A stretch of DNA of 64,000 bases from Syngnathus acus (lineage: Eukaryota; Chordata; Actinopteri; Syngnathiformes; Syngnathidae). The DNA is taken from contig NC_051094.1 of the NCBI RefSeq assembly GCF_901709675.1, positions 13,264,501-13,328,500 of the forward strand, in the 5' to 3' direction. The position numbers were made by a program, and so were the translations under genes. Below, piece after piece: positions 1-10,400 of the stretch (positions are counted from its first letter, which is position 1; every line of letters begins with the position of its first letter). The notes under the pieces are model-generated. The model saw nothing but the letters and a program-made list of their open reading frames with translations, ran no database searches and had not been told where the DNA came from.

Positions 1-135
1 AAAGCACTTTTCCAGGTATTGTCGGAAATCTTCAAGTTCTGTCAAGTATTTATAGCGTTAGCGCTGTGGTTTATTTAATACTATCTTGGAAACAAAAAAT
101 AAAAAAACTCTCCCTTTCAAACACCCGGGACCTAC

Positions 136-475
136 CAATGGACTCGTCCTTGCACACCTCCACTTTGGCCTTGACTTGTCCTAGGGCTCCTTGAGCGAAG
201 TCCCAGTGTGGAGGCCCTTTAGCAGGCTGACTGTCTTTGGTGATGCCCTCACCCTCTAGGGCGGTGTCAGCAGAATTGGAGGCAGGAACATTATCAGGCA
301 CCTCAGCTGTGTTGTTGGAGTTCTCTACATGGTCGTCACCATTTAGCCCCACGCTGGACTTAACAGGAAACTCTTGTGCTTGACGATCCACGACGCCGTT
401 GAGTTCCTTCTCCTCATTTTCCTTCATCTTCTTATAGTGCAAGCAGGGGATGCTGCTGGTTGGAGGATCATGTTT
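136..475 (-). CDS. dgcr8: dgcr8 coding exon with heme-binding IPCL motif
   Basis: This exon is 340 nt. It starts AAA CAT GAT (KHD) after acceptor GATCTAG and ends at donor ATTG/GTAGGT with one base of a split codon. It codes residues 329-441. It carries [11 protein letters not shown], the Pro-Cys heme-ligand motif, then a low-complexity acidic linker that differs freely from mammals, and the conserved [17 protein letters not shown] block. The following exon is outside the window. Confidence 0.95.
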
Positions 476-2454
476 CTAGATCAGAGTGGCAGACAAAGAG
501 TTTTAAGACAAATACTACAGTAAAGAAAAATACCCCATATCTCATGACTAAGTTTCAAAGCTGCAATTTTCAAGTTTGAGACGACTACTTTTTCATTATA
601 GAATAGTGTGTAATATATGTGGCCCTAGATCGTATACGTATCAGATGTTTTTGTAATGTGAATACAGCCGACCAATACTCCATCCAAAGCCCAAAACAAG
701 CTCCAAGCAGGCGTAAATCAGTGCTTTGAGGGGAAATTGAGAATTGATTTAATCCCACTTAATACATGCCGCATAAAATGGACATTTAAGTTGATAGTAG
801 GAATTAAGCAACACAGATGCTTCATATATTGAGGTGATATTTAGTTGATGTCTCTGAAAATTGAAAAGACTCATCACAATTTTACAAAACACTCTTTCCA
901 AAAAAAATGAATTTCCCGCATAAAATCTGAATTGAGCATTAAGACCTGCGGTGTGAACCTCGCCTTAGTTACCCTTATGCTGCCTGATCCAAGGAAGTAG
1001 GGTCGGGACCAAGTTACGACTCTGGTCTCTCTGTGCAGGTAGACTGGAATGCCTGAGTTGTGGAATGTCATGATCCATCCATCTGGAAGTGGCTCAGTGG
1101 GTGGACGTCCCCGGCCTAGAACGTATACATACACACACGTCACAGTTAGTAGTGATTCTATACTAATTTTTGATGCAGACAGCAGAATACTTGAGTAAGT
1201 CTCACTAAGTTTCTGTGTGGTAATTAAAAACATTTAACAGTGCATAATTAAAAACAAACAGTTGCCACTTACTTTTCATGACAGTTTTAATTTTGGTCAT
1301 CATGGGTTGAACACTTCCGTCACCGTCTGATTGGTGATCGCTGTCGCCACTAAATTTGTCCTCTGCTGGACGCATCTTTTTGGGGACTGGCATGCCCTCC
1401 TCCAGCAGAGCGTCAACGTCATTGTCGAATTCCTCCTTTAAAGTTTGAGATTGCCCAAGAAGTTCGGGATAGACATCACAACATGGGACTGAGGGGGCAT
1501 GCGTATGAAATTCCACAATTAAACCTTGAAGAACTTGATTATTGATGATGAGGAATGACTTGACCTGTTAAAGATTTGATGTTTGATGCCTTAACTTGAG
1601 TATGCTTCAAAATGTTTGGGCTACTGATGATGATGAATGCCATCGTTTTTTAAGACATATGTAGGCATCAGTAGGAAGACGTCTTGAAAAAAACGTGTTA
1701 AACAATAACCACACTTATTGTGTGTGAGATTTAAGGAAAGACAAGACTTGTGACAGTGGTAGGAAGATGAACTTACCTCGTACGTGTAAGCCATGGACTC
1801 TCCATCTGCTTGCTCCTGTTGAATTCTGACCTCTGACTGAAAGCCGCCATTTTCTTCATCATCCATGAAATTGTCATAGACGTCATCCAACTCATCCAGA
1901 ACGGCATACTCTACTTTGTCCTCAAGGTCTGTGTCAGCCTCCAAAACCCTACCATCTCCATCTGCCGTTCCTGAGCTACCTTGGCTTAGCCTCTGATCAC
2001 TGGAGAAATCCAACTCACCATTCATATTGTCTAAACTATCATCATTAACTCGCTCTTTCTCTTCACCTGTATACAAAACCTTCCTGTCTTTGCTACAGCT
2101 GCTTTCAACGAAGCTAACACGGACCTTAACATCCCTTAGCAGCTTGCTATCTGGTAGAAAATTGATTACAGGGGGAGCGTGACGAGCTGTTCTGGGGCAC
2201 GATGGGTTGGAGTAATTGGCCTCATTTGAGGGCTGGCTACAGAAAGCAATTGTGCCAGTGCTGAGGGGCTGCAGTGGATTTGCTTCGACATCCCCTAGGG
2301 TGCATATGTATCCATCACCACCAGAGCTAACGTCCATTACCTCTGCGTCACTGGACGTTTGCAGGGGAGGTGGTGGAGGTGCTCTGCCCTCATCTTGGCC
2401 AAAATCATGAGGTGGCTCCAAAGGGAGAGGTGGTAGAACATCATCTATTTCCAT
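136..2454 (-). CDS. dgcr8: dgcr8, Microprocessor complex subunit, 5' part (four coding exons, continues past base 1)
   Basis: DGCR8 is the nuclear double-stranded-RNA-binding partner of Drosha; together they crop primary microRNAs. Four exons on the minus strand (2454-1777, 1435-1273, 1115-973, 475-136) join in phase into the first 441 residues. Landmarks: an acidic, proline-rich N-terminus with SPRTARHAP-like and KDRKVLYTG blocks; a conserved [11 protein letters not shown] segment; a WW domain (about residues 282-328, tryptophans near 294 and 316) used in dimerisation; and the IPCLHYKKM heme-binding motif whose cysteine (about residue 339) corresponds to human Cys352. The segment stops after [13 protein letters not shown], so the two dsRBDs and Drosha-binding tail lie outside the window. 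All introns have GT-AG ends. Identification rests on strong similarity to the vertebrate protein; fish-specific residues are ordinary substitutions. The mRNA contains two regulatory hairpins, listed separately. Confidence 0.97.
973..1115 (-). CDS. dgcr8: dgcr8 coding exon encoding the WW domain
   Basis: This exon is 143 nt with acceptor TTCTAG/GCC and donor AAGG/GTAACT. It completes the split serine and codes residues 282-328. The WW motif is evident: [20 protein letters not shown] followed by [11 protein letters not shown]. In DGCR8 this region forms the dimer interface together with the heme-binding region encoded by the next exon. Confidence 0.96.
1273..1435 (-). CDS. dgcr8: dgcr8 coding exon (acidic [11 protein letters not shown] segment)
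   Basis: This exon is 163 nt and codes residues 227-280 plus the first base of residue 281. The donor is AAAA/GTAAGT. The acceptor (ACTTTAAAG/GAGG) is weak, but it gives the [10 protein letters not shown] junction that matches the PYE-DDFDNDVD order in the mammalian protein. The segment includes the PVPKKMR basic patch, equivalent to part of the nuclear-localisation region, and the [15 protein letters not shown] block before the WW domain. Confidence 0.92.
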
Positions 2455-2719
2455 TGTTTTTCTACAGAATCTAAACTTCTTTCAAACTTACGAATCAGCT
2501 GATATGAACTAACTTGATTTGTTCTTGTAGAATGCATGCAGAAGCACATCCAGAACAGAACACGTATCAGAGATGGATATGCTAAGCTGACTACATTGTT
2601 CTTTTCATTAATGTAGACAGCTTTCAGAATCACTGTCTCAATTATTGGAAATCACAATGCATTCAGCCTAATGTTGGATCAAGGCTGCGATCATCATGCT
2701 CCAGCGATTCCTCTGGCAG
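1777..2719 (-). CDS. dgcr8: dgcr8 exon 2: 5' UTR plus first coding exon
   Basis: The acceptor at 2720 follows a strong pyrimidine run (TTTTTTTTCCCTAG), giving 265 nt of 5' UTR before the ATG at 2454. The donor CGAG/GTAAGT ends the exon at 1777. It codes residues 1-226. The UTR holds a very short upstream reading frame (starting ATGATGATC near 2694). Having both Drosha-target hairpins in this one exon copies the mammalian gene layout. The ATG is chosen because [15 protein letters not shown] aligns with the vertebrate start region and the [15 protein letters not shown] block lies where expected. Confidence 0.9.
2312..2378 (-). ncRNA. mir1306: mir-1306-type hairpin inside dgcr8 coding sequence (Microprocessor autoregulation)
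   Basis: The transcript strand reads CCACCTCCCCTGCAAACGTC at 2373-2354, the first 20 nt of human miR-1306-5p. On the other arm, ACGTTAGCTCTGGTGGTG (2333-2316) differs from miR-1306-3p at one base. The stem has an 8-bp upper helix (2359-2352 with 2336-2329) and a 7-bp lower helix (2375-2369 with 2322-2316) around an internal loop; the terminal loop is 15 nt. The same bases encode about residues 27-47 (proline run to VSSGGDG). In mammals Drosha/DGCR8 cut this hairpin and thereby lower DGCR8 mRNA. Mature sequences are recalled, not searched. Confidence 0.88.
2584..2623 (-). ncRNA. mir3618: mir-3618-type hairpin in dgcr8 5' UTR (Microprocessor autoregulation)
   Basis: The transcript strand carries TGTCTACATTAATGAAAAGA at 2619-2600, matching the start of human miR-3618; only the penultimate mature base differs. 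Arms 2623-2610 and 2597-2584 pair over 14 positions with one A/A mismatch (numbered on the plus strand) around a 12-nt loop. It lies 130 nt upstream of the start codon, as in mammals, where this 5' UTR hairpin and the coding hairpin are both Drosha substrates. Confidence 0.88.
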
Positions 2720-3089
2720 CTAGGGAAAAAAAACAACGGTGAGAGCATAATCAGCAAATATATACGCCACGACCACCGTCAATGTTATAATACCTGGATA
2801 AGAATACTTGTTAGTCGTGAGTGAATCATAATAACACGCAACCAAGCCACATACTATGAACGTTCTCCAGGTTAGCTACAGTGAAGCAACGGGGCCCTGC
2901 TAGCATTAGCGTCAATGCTAAGTAGCAAACAAGCGACAAACAATACTGCAGTCCACAGACAGTAATCATCTTAATAGCAAAGCCTTTTGAGGTTACATGA
3001 GCTTGAGTGAATACACACCTTTGCATATAATGTAACCATCTCATCAGGACCTCACTACCTACGTAACGATTCACTCAGACAAATTTGCA

Positions 3090-3190
3090 GTGGCGCCATC
3101 TTGAAGTGCACAACCGCACACGAATTTAGCTCGGCCTCTCCAATGCCGGCTTCTTGATTATTGGTTACTGACGCTGTCAATCAAAGCCGT
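3090..3190 (-). promoter_or_regulatory. dgcr8 promoter and first-exon region
   Basis: On the minus strand there is an AAGATGGCG element (3102-3094), the YY1-type motif common at the start of housekeeping 5' UTRs, with a CCAAT box about 60 bp upstream (3164-3160). No TATA box is seen. A non-coding exon 1 must start here and splice to 2719; its donor is uncertain (TACGTAG/GTAGTG near 3056 is one option). Position and motifs are seen; function is inferred. Confidence 0.55.
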
Positions 3191-3801
3191 CCACTTGGCG
3201 ATTTACATACAGTACGTCTGCATACCACCAGTGGCATTTTATTTTATGATTTGCTACAGGAAAACAAAGACAAAATATTCTAAATCAAGAAAAAAATAAA
3301 TTATGCCGACCTTCAAATCAGCTTTTGTTGTGTGATTTAATTTTGCTCTACGCATTGAACTTTGCAGCTCAAGTCAACGTGAAAATGTGCTGTGAGGCAA
3401 ATTATGGTAAATCCATTGCTGATGATGTGTCCCCATTATCTGCCTTGTGCACTTATTCCAACTAATGACGTAATTTGTTTTTAAATAGTCCAATTAGATA
3501 GCATTACACTGTCGTAGTCATATTTGTTAGCTTTGAATTGAAACAAATATGTACACAATTTGTATAGCAGTACACAATGAGGTAAATGTTATATAATTCT
3601 GATGTAGAGCACTGCAAATTAGAAAACGGTAAATGTTTGACTGCATTCTTTATTGCAAGTTGAATTGTATCCGCCTTCCCCAATTACGTATTTTCAAGGG
3701 TTTTTGTATAAATTGTCTCATCACTACTTTTTTTTCCAAAGATGTTGCAAACATTGATACATAAAAGGACTAAACAACAAAACAAAATGTAATCTCTGAG
3801 T
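3190..3801. other. short dgcr8-tango2 intergenic interval
   Basis: AT-rich single-copy-looking DNA between the dgcr8 promoter and the likely end of the tango2 3' UTR. No open frame of note, no repeat family and no RNA gene was recognised. The closeness of the two genes matches their adjacency in other vertebrates. Confidence 0.5.
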
Positions 3802-3807
3802 TTTATT
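3802..3807 (-). promoter_or_regulatory. candidate tango2 polyadenylation signal AATAAA
   Basis: This is the first canonical AATAAA found on the minus strand downstream of the tango2 stop codon (stop ends at 4295). It would give a 3' UTR of about 0.5 kb. A variant ATTAAA at 4057-4052 is the alternative. No transcript evidence is available. Confidence 0.4.
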
Positions 3808-4294
3808 TGCTGTATTTTATATATCCTGCCCCAAAATATATACATGTGTTGTAAAGCAAATTGCTATTAAGAATTAAGAAGAAAATCACACATGCGAAGA
3901 TGCTTTCCGTTATCTTTCAACAGATCTGTACATTGCTGATAACGCCATTGGGTTTAAGAAAAATGTAGCTGCATCAAAGGTTATATGAATGATCAACCAA
4001 CGCTGTTGTCAGCTGTTGACACTGCAACACATTTGAAATATTTAAAAACATTTTAATCACACAAAAATGTCTTTGGTAATATTTTAAATAATCTGCAGAT
4101 ATCATTTACAGCTTAATCAAAAATAAGATCTGAATAACTGTTGTGGTAGCTGCTGCTGCTGTGTTGAGTGCAACAACGGCGACTCTTAGTTGCCATGGTG
4201 ACAGGGGGGGGCTTAAACACAAAATGATTTGGTGATGATAATGCAAGAAATAGCGAAGCTCTGAGGCACAACGTGAGGTTCCTCCAGAACATCT

Positions 4295-4415
4295 TCATGT
4301 GTGCAACCTGAATCGGAAAGAACTGGTGCACCAGTTGTTTGTATCACAATTGAGCATGCTGTGCTCTGTGAAGGTCACGTTCCCCTCCGCATCAATGAGG
4401 ATAATTGTATTGGTC
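4295..4415 (-). CDS. tango2: tango2 last coding exon
   Basis: The acceptor GTTCTTTCAG/GACC is followed by [20 protein letters not shown], then a divergent tail ending RLHT and TGA at 4297-4295. It codes residues 237-275. The C-terminal residues differ from the mammalian tail, which is usual for this protein; the length is the same within one residue. Confidence 0.94.
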
Positions 4416-7400
4416 CTGAAAGAACAAACAATATGAACATGCAAACAGAACTAAGACAGGAACAGATCATGTTGTTTGGTTAATTTGTTTAATTTGAAGC
4501 GTGATGTCAGGGACTGTGCCTGCACCTGAGCCTTAGTCAGGGGGTGCGCGATATCTGGTGTTAGTAGTAATCGTAACCAACCTGGTGCCATAATCGGGAG
4601 TGCGAACGCACACGGCTGACAAAGCCTGGATTATGGACTTGCTGAAACCATCACCTTGGCTCTCCTGAACTGGATCAGGCGAATTCCTGTTCATCAGACG
4701 CACAATACAGATATGGGTTATTAGGGGGTGACATTTTTAAGAATAGGTTCAATGTAGGTTACATTTTTTATATCAAAGCTCATGCATGAAACATATCTCA
4801 TGAGTCGAGCCTCAGCTGCAGTGTGGTGAGACAAGTGGCAATAATAATTACAGTAAGGGAAACCAGAAGCTATGGTTTAAACAGTTTTCAAATGTTCAAT
4901 ACGATGTTTTTAAAATTAAAAACACGCCATAATCTGGTGTGTTTGGATTTGTGAATGTCTGGTTTGCACGTACAAATCTTCATTATTAAGTACACCCAGG
5001 AGCTCTTGCACAAGTCCATCGCAGGAGAGTGACTGGTTGTTGACAATGCGGGTGAACTGTCGCTTGCCTTGCAGCACTTTCTTCCACGGGGTGTCCAGAA
5101 GTGAATTACTCAAGCTGTAGATTCCTGTGTAATGGCACATGAAAAATGGGATGGGGTGGTGGCGGTTAGGATACGTCACTGTGATTGATCAACTCAACAA
5201 AAATACAGGCAGAGAAGAGGGTAAAAGTCAAAACCCTTTCTACAGCAACACACACAAAACAGACCTGATTTCAGATGGATGGGTTCAGTGCTGCCTCTGT
5301 TTCCATAGTAACACAAATAATCTTGCAAGGTTCTTCATGGGACATCATGAAACGAAAAATCAGAAATCATGTACTTCATGATAGTTGCTAATGCAGAGTA
5401 CTCCCGAATGTGTGCTGTGACAGAGTCTCTGAGGTTTTCCAACTACAACAAAAATAGAAAGATTATGTTAAAGGAGTCACCTGACTGGAAAATGAATTAT
5501 TTTTGTGAAAGGCAGAATCAGTTGGGTGCTTTAAATATGTTTGAGACTGAAATTCAAGGGAAATTGACATGTGAAGATGCTAGAATTAGGATCACTGCCC
5601 AGTACAAATAGTCTAAAACTAGATTCAAATTACACTTAGGTGCTTTGAACAACTTATAGACTACAGTGGACCACCACCATCTGCAAGGGATAAGGACCTG
5701 GTCAGCCCGTGAATAGGCAAAATATGTGTGTATTTGATGCCCATTGAAATGCATTCAAGAAAAAAAATAAAAATAAACGAACCCCTCCAAATGCTGATAA
5801 AACTCTAGGATGCAAGTGTCAAGCAACCTTTTGCATTTATTGTCAATGTCACTGAAATGGACAACCAGACACACTTTCATTTGCAACAAATGATTAGGTT
5901 GAATCTTGGCACCGTGAAATCTGTCTTCACAAGATCTTGTGTGCAAATTGCATGTGCAGCCTCAGCTGAATATTGTCATGTGGGAACACATCACAACATA
6001 CATCGCTACCGTGGTCAATTTATTTTCAAGTATGATTACAGCACATTACTATGGTTTCTATGACTGCAGGCATCAAATGAATTCATACAGAACCCACTGA
6101 ATGGTCAAATATGCAAGAAGCCAGTGCAAATAACTGAAACACAATGTAAGGTGCTAACAAGGCTTTACTAAAAACCAGAGCCCTTATCAGCACTCAGGTC
6201 AAGGTGCCTCAGACGTATCAAAACACATCACGTGGAGCTGGCCATTGAATGAAAACATGAGCTATTTCTACTTATGAAACCCATGAGAAGCAGCAGAGGG
6301 CCATATTTAGGCTTCCATGAGTGAACAGCAGGACGTCAAAGTCACAGAGCAGAGGATCGGGGATGATTAGGGAAGAGCAGATAACAGGCTTTTTACTGAT
6401 TTCTGTGAGCCAAGCAATCGGCATGCTGCCTGGGAGACCTTGAATGAAAGGTCCCGAAGATCGATGCAGCAAAGCAGTTTCTTCATTACTATGTGTCAAG
6501 TCAGATACTATATCAGACTAATAGTGTTTTATTCTGTGATCACTGCAATTTTGTCCTTGCTCCATGATGAATTCACATTTCAGCTAAAATGACCCGAATC
6601 ACCCCAGAGATCATTTGGAGCAGGCTAAAGGTACGATTGCTGACTATGTGGATGACTCCATAGCTTCATCCGTGACTTACATGTACGTATCGTAGAAAGT
6701 TTAGGACGAAATAACTGTTTCCTTTTAATCTCTTCAGAAAGAGTATCACTAATGTGAGTCCCGTAAGCACATCAGAAAAAAACCCTAAAAAAACTGAGAA
6801 AAGAAAAATACAGAATTACCTTTCAAGAGCAGAACTGCATTAAAAAAAAAAAAACTAACCTAACCCTATAAAACCAAAAAGGATTTTAAAGGTGTGGTTT
6901 TGTGAAAGTACAATTCATCCAAACAACAGCAAATATTTTACTTACTTGAACTCTGCTGTGAGAAGGTTGAAGCCATTATACAGGTGACTTTCTGTTGAGA
7001 CCTTCTTTAGGTAGGAGTAGCAGTCCAAGTCCTTGTCTGCAAGGTAGTTGGAAACAAGGAAACCTGTGGAAGGATAATGATAGATTGTAACTCTATTTGA
7101 CTACGATGAACTGAACAAACGGAGGAATGATGGGTGGAAAAAAAACAACCAAAATGAACATCACCTCTTCCTTGCGCATCTGGGTTGGGCCGTCCTTCCA
7201 TGTAGTTTGTGATTGCAGCTAGCTTCCCGTTCTTGGTGATCCCTAGCCATGATCCTCCTTCTTTACCATATTCCAGATCAAGACCTGAGTTATGGGACAT
7301 GAGTGCGAGAATCTTAAAAGCAACATTTCTTCTATAAAAATACCAAAGCTTTGTAGTCATAGTCAGATAACTTGCTCTTAAGTTCTACATTCATTGATCA

Positions 7401-10400
7401 TTTTCTTGATTTATGTGACAGTTACTAACACACAGCTGGTTTGCAAAAATGAAACAGATACATATCAATGAATTCTGAGCTGAATGAAATTCCAAATCAT
7501 TAAAAGTAAAAGTACACAGCAACATTGGAAGATACACTTGTGTGCATCCACGAATATAGAACAAAAATGGACAATCTGCTTGACACGTGATACACATAAT
7601 GAATCTTCTTGCAATCTTGAAGAATACATATAAATCAATAAATGTGCCTTTTCTTCGGCATGTTCCCTGACAGCTCATGTAAGGGGAACGGAAAGGTCGT
7701 TTAAGTCTACTGCATTGGCTGGTGATCAATAACCACAGGCCACTTAAACTGACAGTGACCAGTGGAGCCAAATGAGCTTACTGCTTGAAAGGTGGACAGA
7801 AAGCTAGCCCAAGTGCCCCCCGGGTGCCGTAGCTTACTTCTGCTCTCGTCATGCTACGCCTCCTTCAGGACCTCCCCCCAGTCCCACGATAAGGCAGTGC
7901 CATTTATTCCTGTCACGCCTCATAAAAGCAGACATCAATTAAAGGACCCAAGGCTGAAGTCCTGACCCGTCTATTACAAAGGGGACAAGGATGCCATCGC
8001 TGCACGTCCTCCTCCAGAGGAAAGAAAAGGAAGATTGATTTCTCCTGCTATCGGCCATAATGTGTATTGAACATTAGTCAATTAAATATAGTTTACTGCA
8101 GAAGGGGACATCCTGTGACAGTGGAGAATTACTAGATTCTGAAGTGCTAGAGAGACTATTGCTTCATGATTTAAAGCTATTAAGTTTTGAATAAAGGTGC
8201 AGTGAAGGAGAGGTCAAAATGTAGATTACTTTGCATATTCTCAAACATTCTGTTTGACTTACTTTGTATTTGGCATGCCATTCATCTACAAAAAGCACAA
8301 GATCTGTCTGCCTATTTACCTTTATCAGCAGACCTTAGCCGAGACTAATCAACACTAAACCAACTGCATAAACTTGGGCATAAACTTGGGTCACAGAGAA
8401 ATGCACTTTAAAAACTATCTCAGGAAAGGACACTGGACTTTGCTCTCCACTTCCACTATCGTCAAATTGGCTGCTCTGTTAAAGGGATACTTATCCATTT
8501 GCAGCAATACAAAGTAGTAGTTTGTCCATAATTAATTTGATAACCTCATTATTTTAGATGTACATTTAATAACTTGTAAATGATTATAAAAATAATATAG
8601 CTGGCTGCCTTGTTTATTCAACACGTTACCAGACAGCCGTCACATGTGTAAACGTTGGACTAAGCTGTACATTGATTCACAGCTTTGCCGAATGGAATGC
8701 ATCTAGTGTTAATCCTGCAAGAATGAAGCCATATTGTTCTGAGCCAACACTATAAAATGCGCCTACCGAGTGAGATTCTACTTTTAATGTGGAAGCGAAT
8801 CTTTGTCGGCACAAAATAAACTTTGGAGAACAGTGGATCAGGAGGTGTAGCGACTGGAGATGGTGAAGATTTCGAGAGCAAGTACAGCTCCTCCCACGGC
8901 AAAAAAAACAATTTCTGCTTCTTACGGATGTGACCCCTCTCTGTGGCTGCAATGATTCTTTAAATCCATATTGACCCCTTCGTGTGGTTCGGTGGTACGC
9001 AACTGATTGAAGTTGTGACTTTATTGGTTCAAATGACTTACCGCTGAGAATGTCACTATTGGTCCCCCAAAAGTCTGCAGCCTTTGATGGTCTGTTGTAG
9101 AGCTCATCTCTATTTGCAGCCAAAATTAGCCTTGGGAGAGAAGAGAGAAGTCATGTATTTAGTATCTGTTCCGATTTAGGAAGGCATTTGTATACATTTG
9201 TGGAACGAACTTACAGGTGAACCCTGGTGAAAAAAGTTTGTTACATGCGCAAACACTTGCAAGCTATCCTAAAAATTTAGGATCGTGCTACATCAAACGG
9301 ATGCGGTGGTAACATGAGATATGATAGTGTAATGAACTGTTTTATGTGTGCTTGTTTTGTCATAGGTACTGGTAAACATCTTTACAGTGTGACTAATTTC
9401 TTTTTTTTTTTTTAAACAATTTTGAATACCTCCCTTTGCTTTTGGAGGACTTAAAACAAAATGCCTGTTATTCTCTGGAAATTACAGTCACTGCACAGGA
9501 GGCGCCTCATTAATCTTGGGCAATGGGAGCATACATTTTCGGAGAAGATAAATATCAGCCCCGACTGACCTCATAGAGGTCAACCTCTGCGCAGCAAAGG
9601 CTAATCATGATAGCTTGTTGGTACGGCGCTATCTGAGCCTGTGCTGCTCCAGAAAACAAATTCTAATGATGCCACACACAGAATCTAGTGTTATCAGACC
9701 CGGTGGGCAACATCACATTTGAGCAGAGATGAACACTGAAATTGCCAGCAGGACATTTTCGACGAAGAGAGTACAAATCAAATATCATCACATCACAGAA
9801 CGTGTCTGCCTTGCGACTGACTTGTAATCAGTCCTGTCGTGATCAATGTTTTTTTGATTTGTGATCTTTCATTTTGTAACTTTTTAGTATGCAGCATTGC
9901 ACATCAATGCTGTTGTAACTACTAGTCTATATATAGCACTGCTGTAACTGAATGAGGACACACTGTTTCACCTTTCCTCGGGTTGATGTCTGAGTCACTG
10001 CACAAACACCTCTGATCTGATCTCCTTAGGCAGGGTCAGAAACCCAAAGACAAGGACAGCGATGGACTTTTTCCAGGTAGGACATTAGCTCTCAGCGTTT
10101 GGGGGATTTAAATAAAGCCCCGCTCCACATTACACCCTAACTCGTACAGATGGCTCATTGTGCAGTAGTGCACACGTTTGCATTGCTCACTAAAAGGTCA
10201 CACTTGCAGTAGCACCAACAACAGTGTTGACAGTGCATTATTCATCTCATTACTTATCAGCCATACGTGTGGAACAAGAATGGTGCCTAAACAAATAACT
10301 TCATTACATTAAGATAGCACCTGTAAGGAGACAGTTGCTCAATTTGTCAATAACTAACTACACAAGAGTATAAAAGCATAACACTTTGATCAGAAAATTC

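Noticed and set aside
2826-3074. 82-aa minus-strand frame upstream of dgcr8 start
   Set aside because: Lies across the promoter and first intron of dgcr8; no similarity to the dgcr8 N-terminus.
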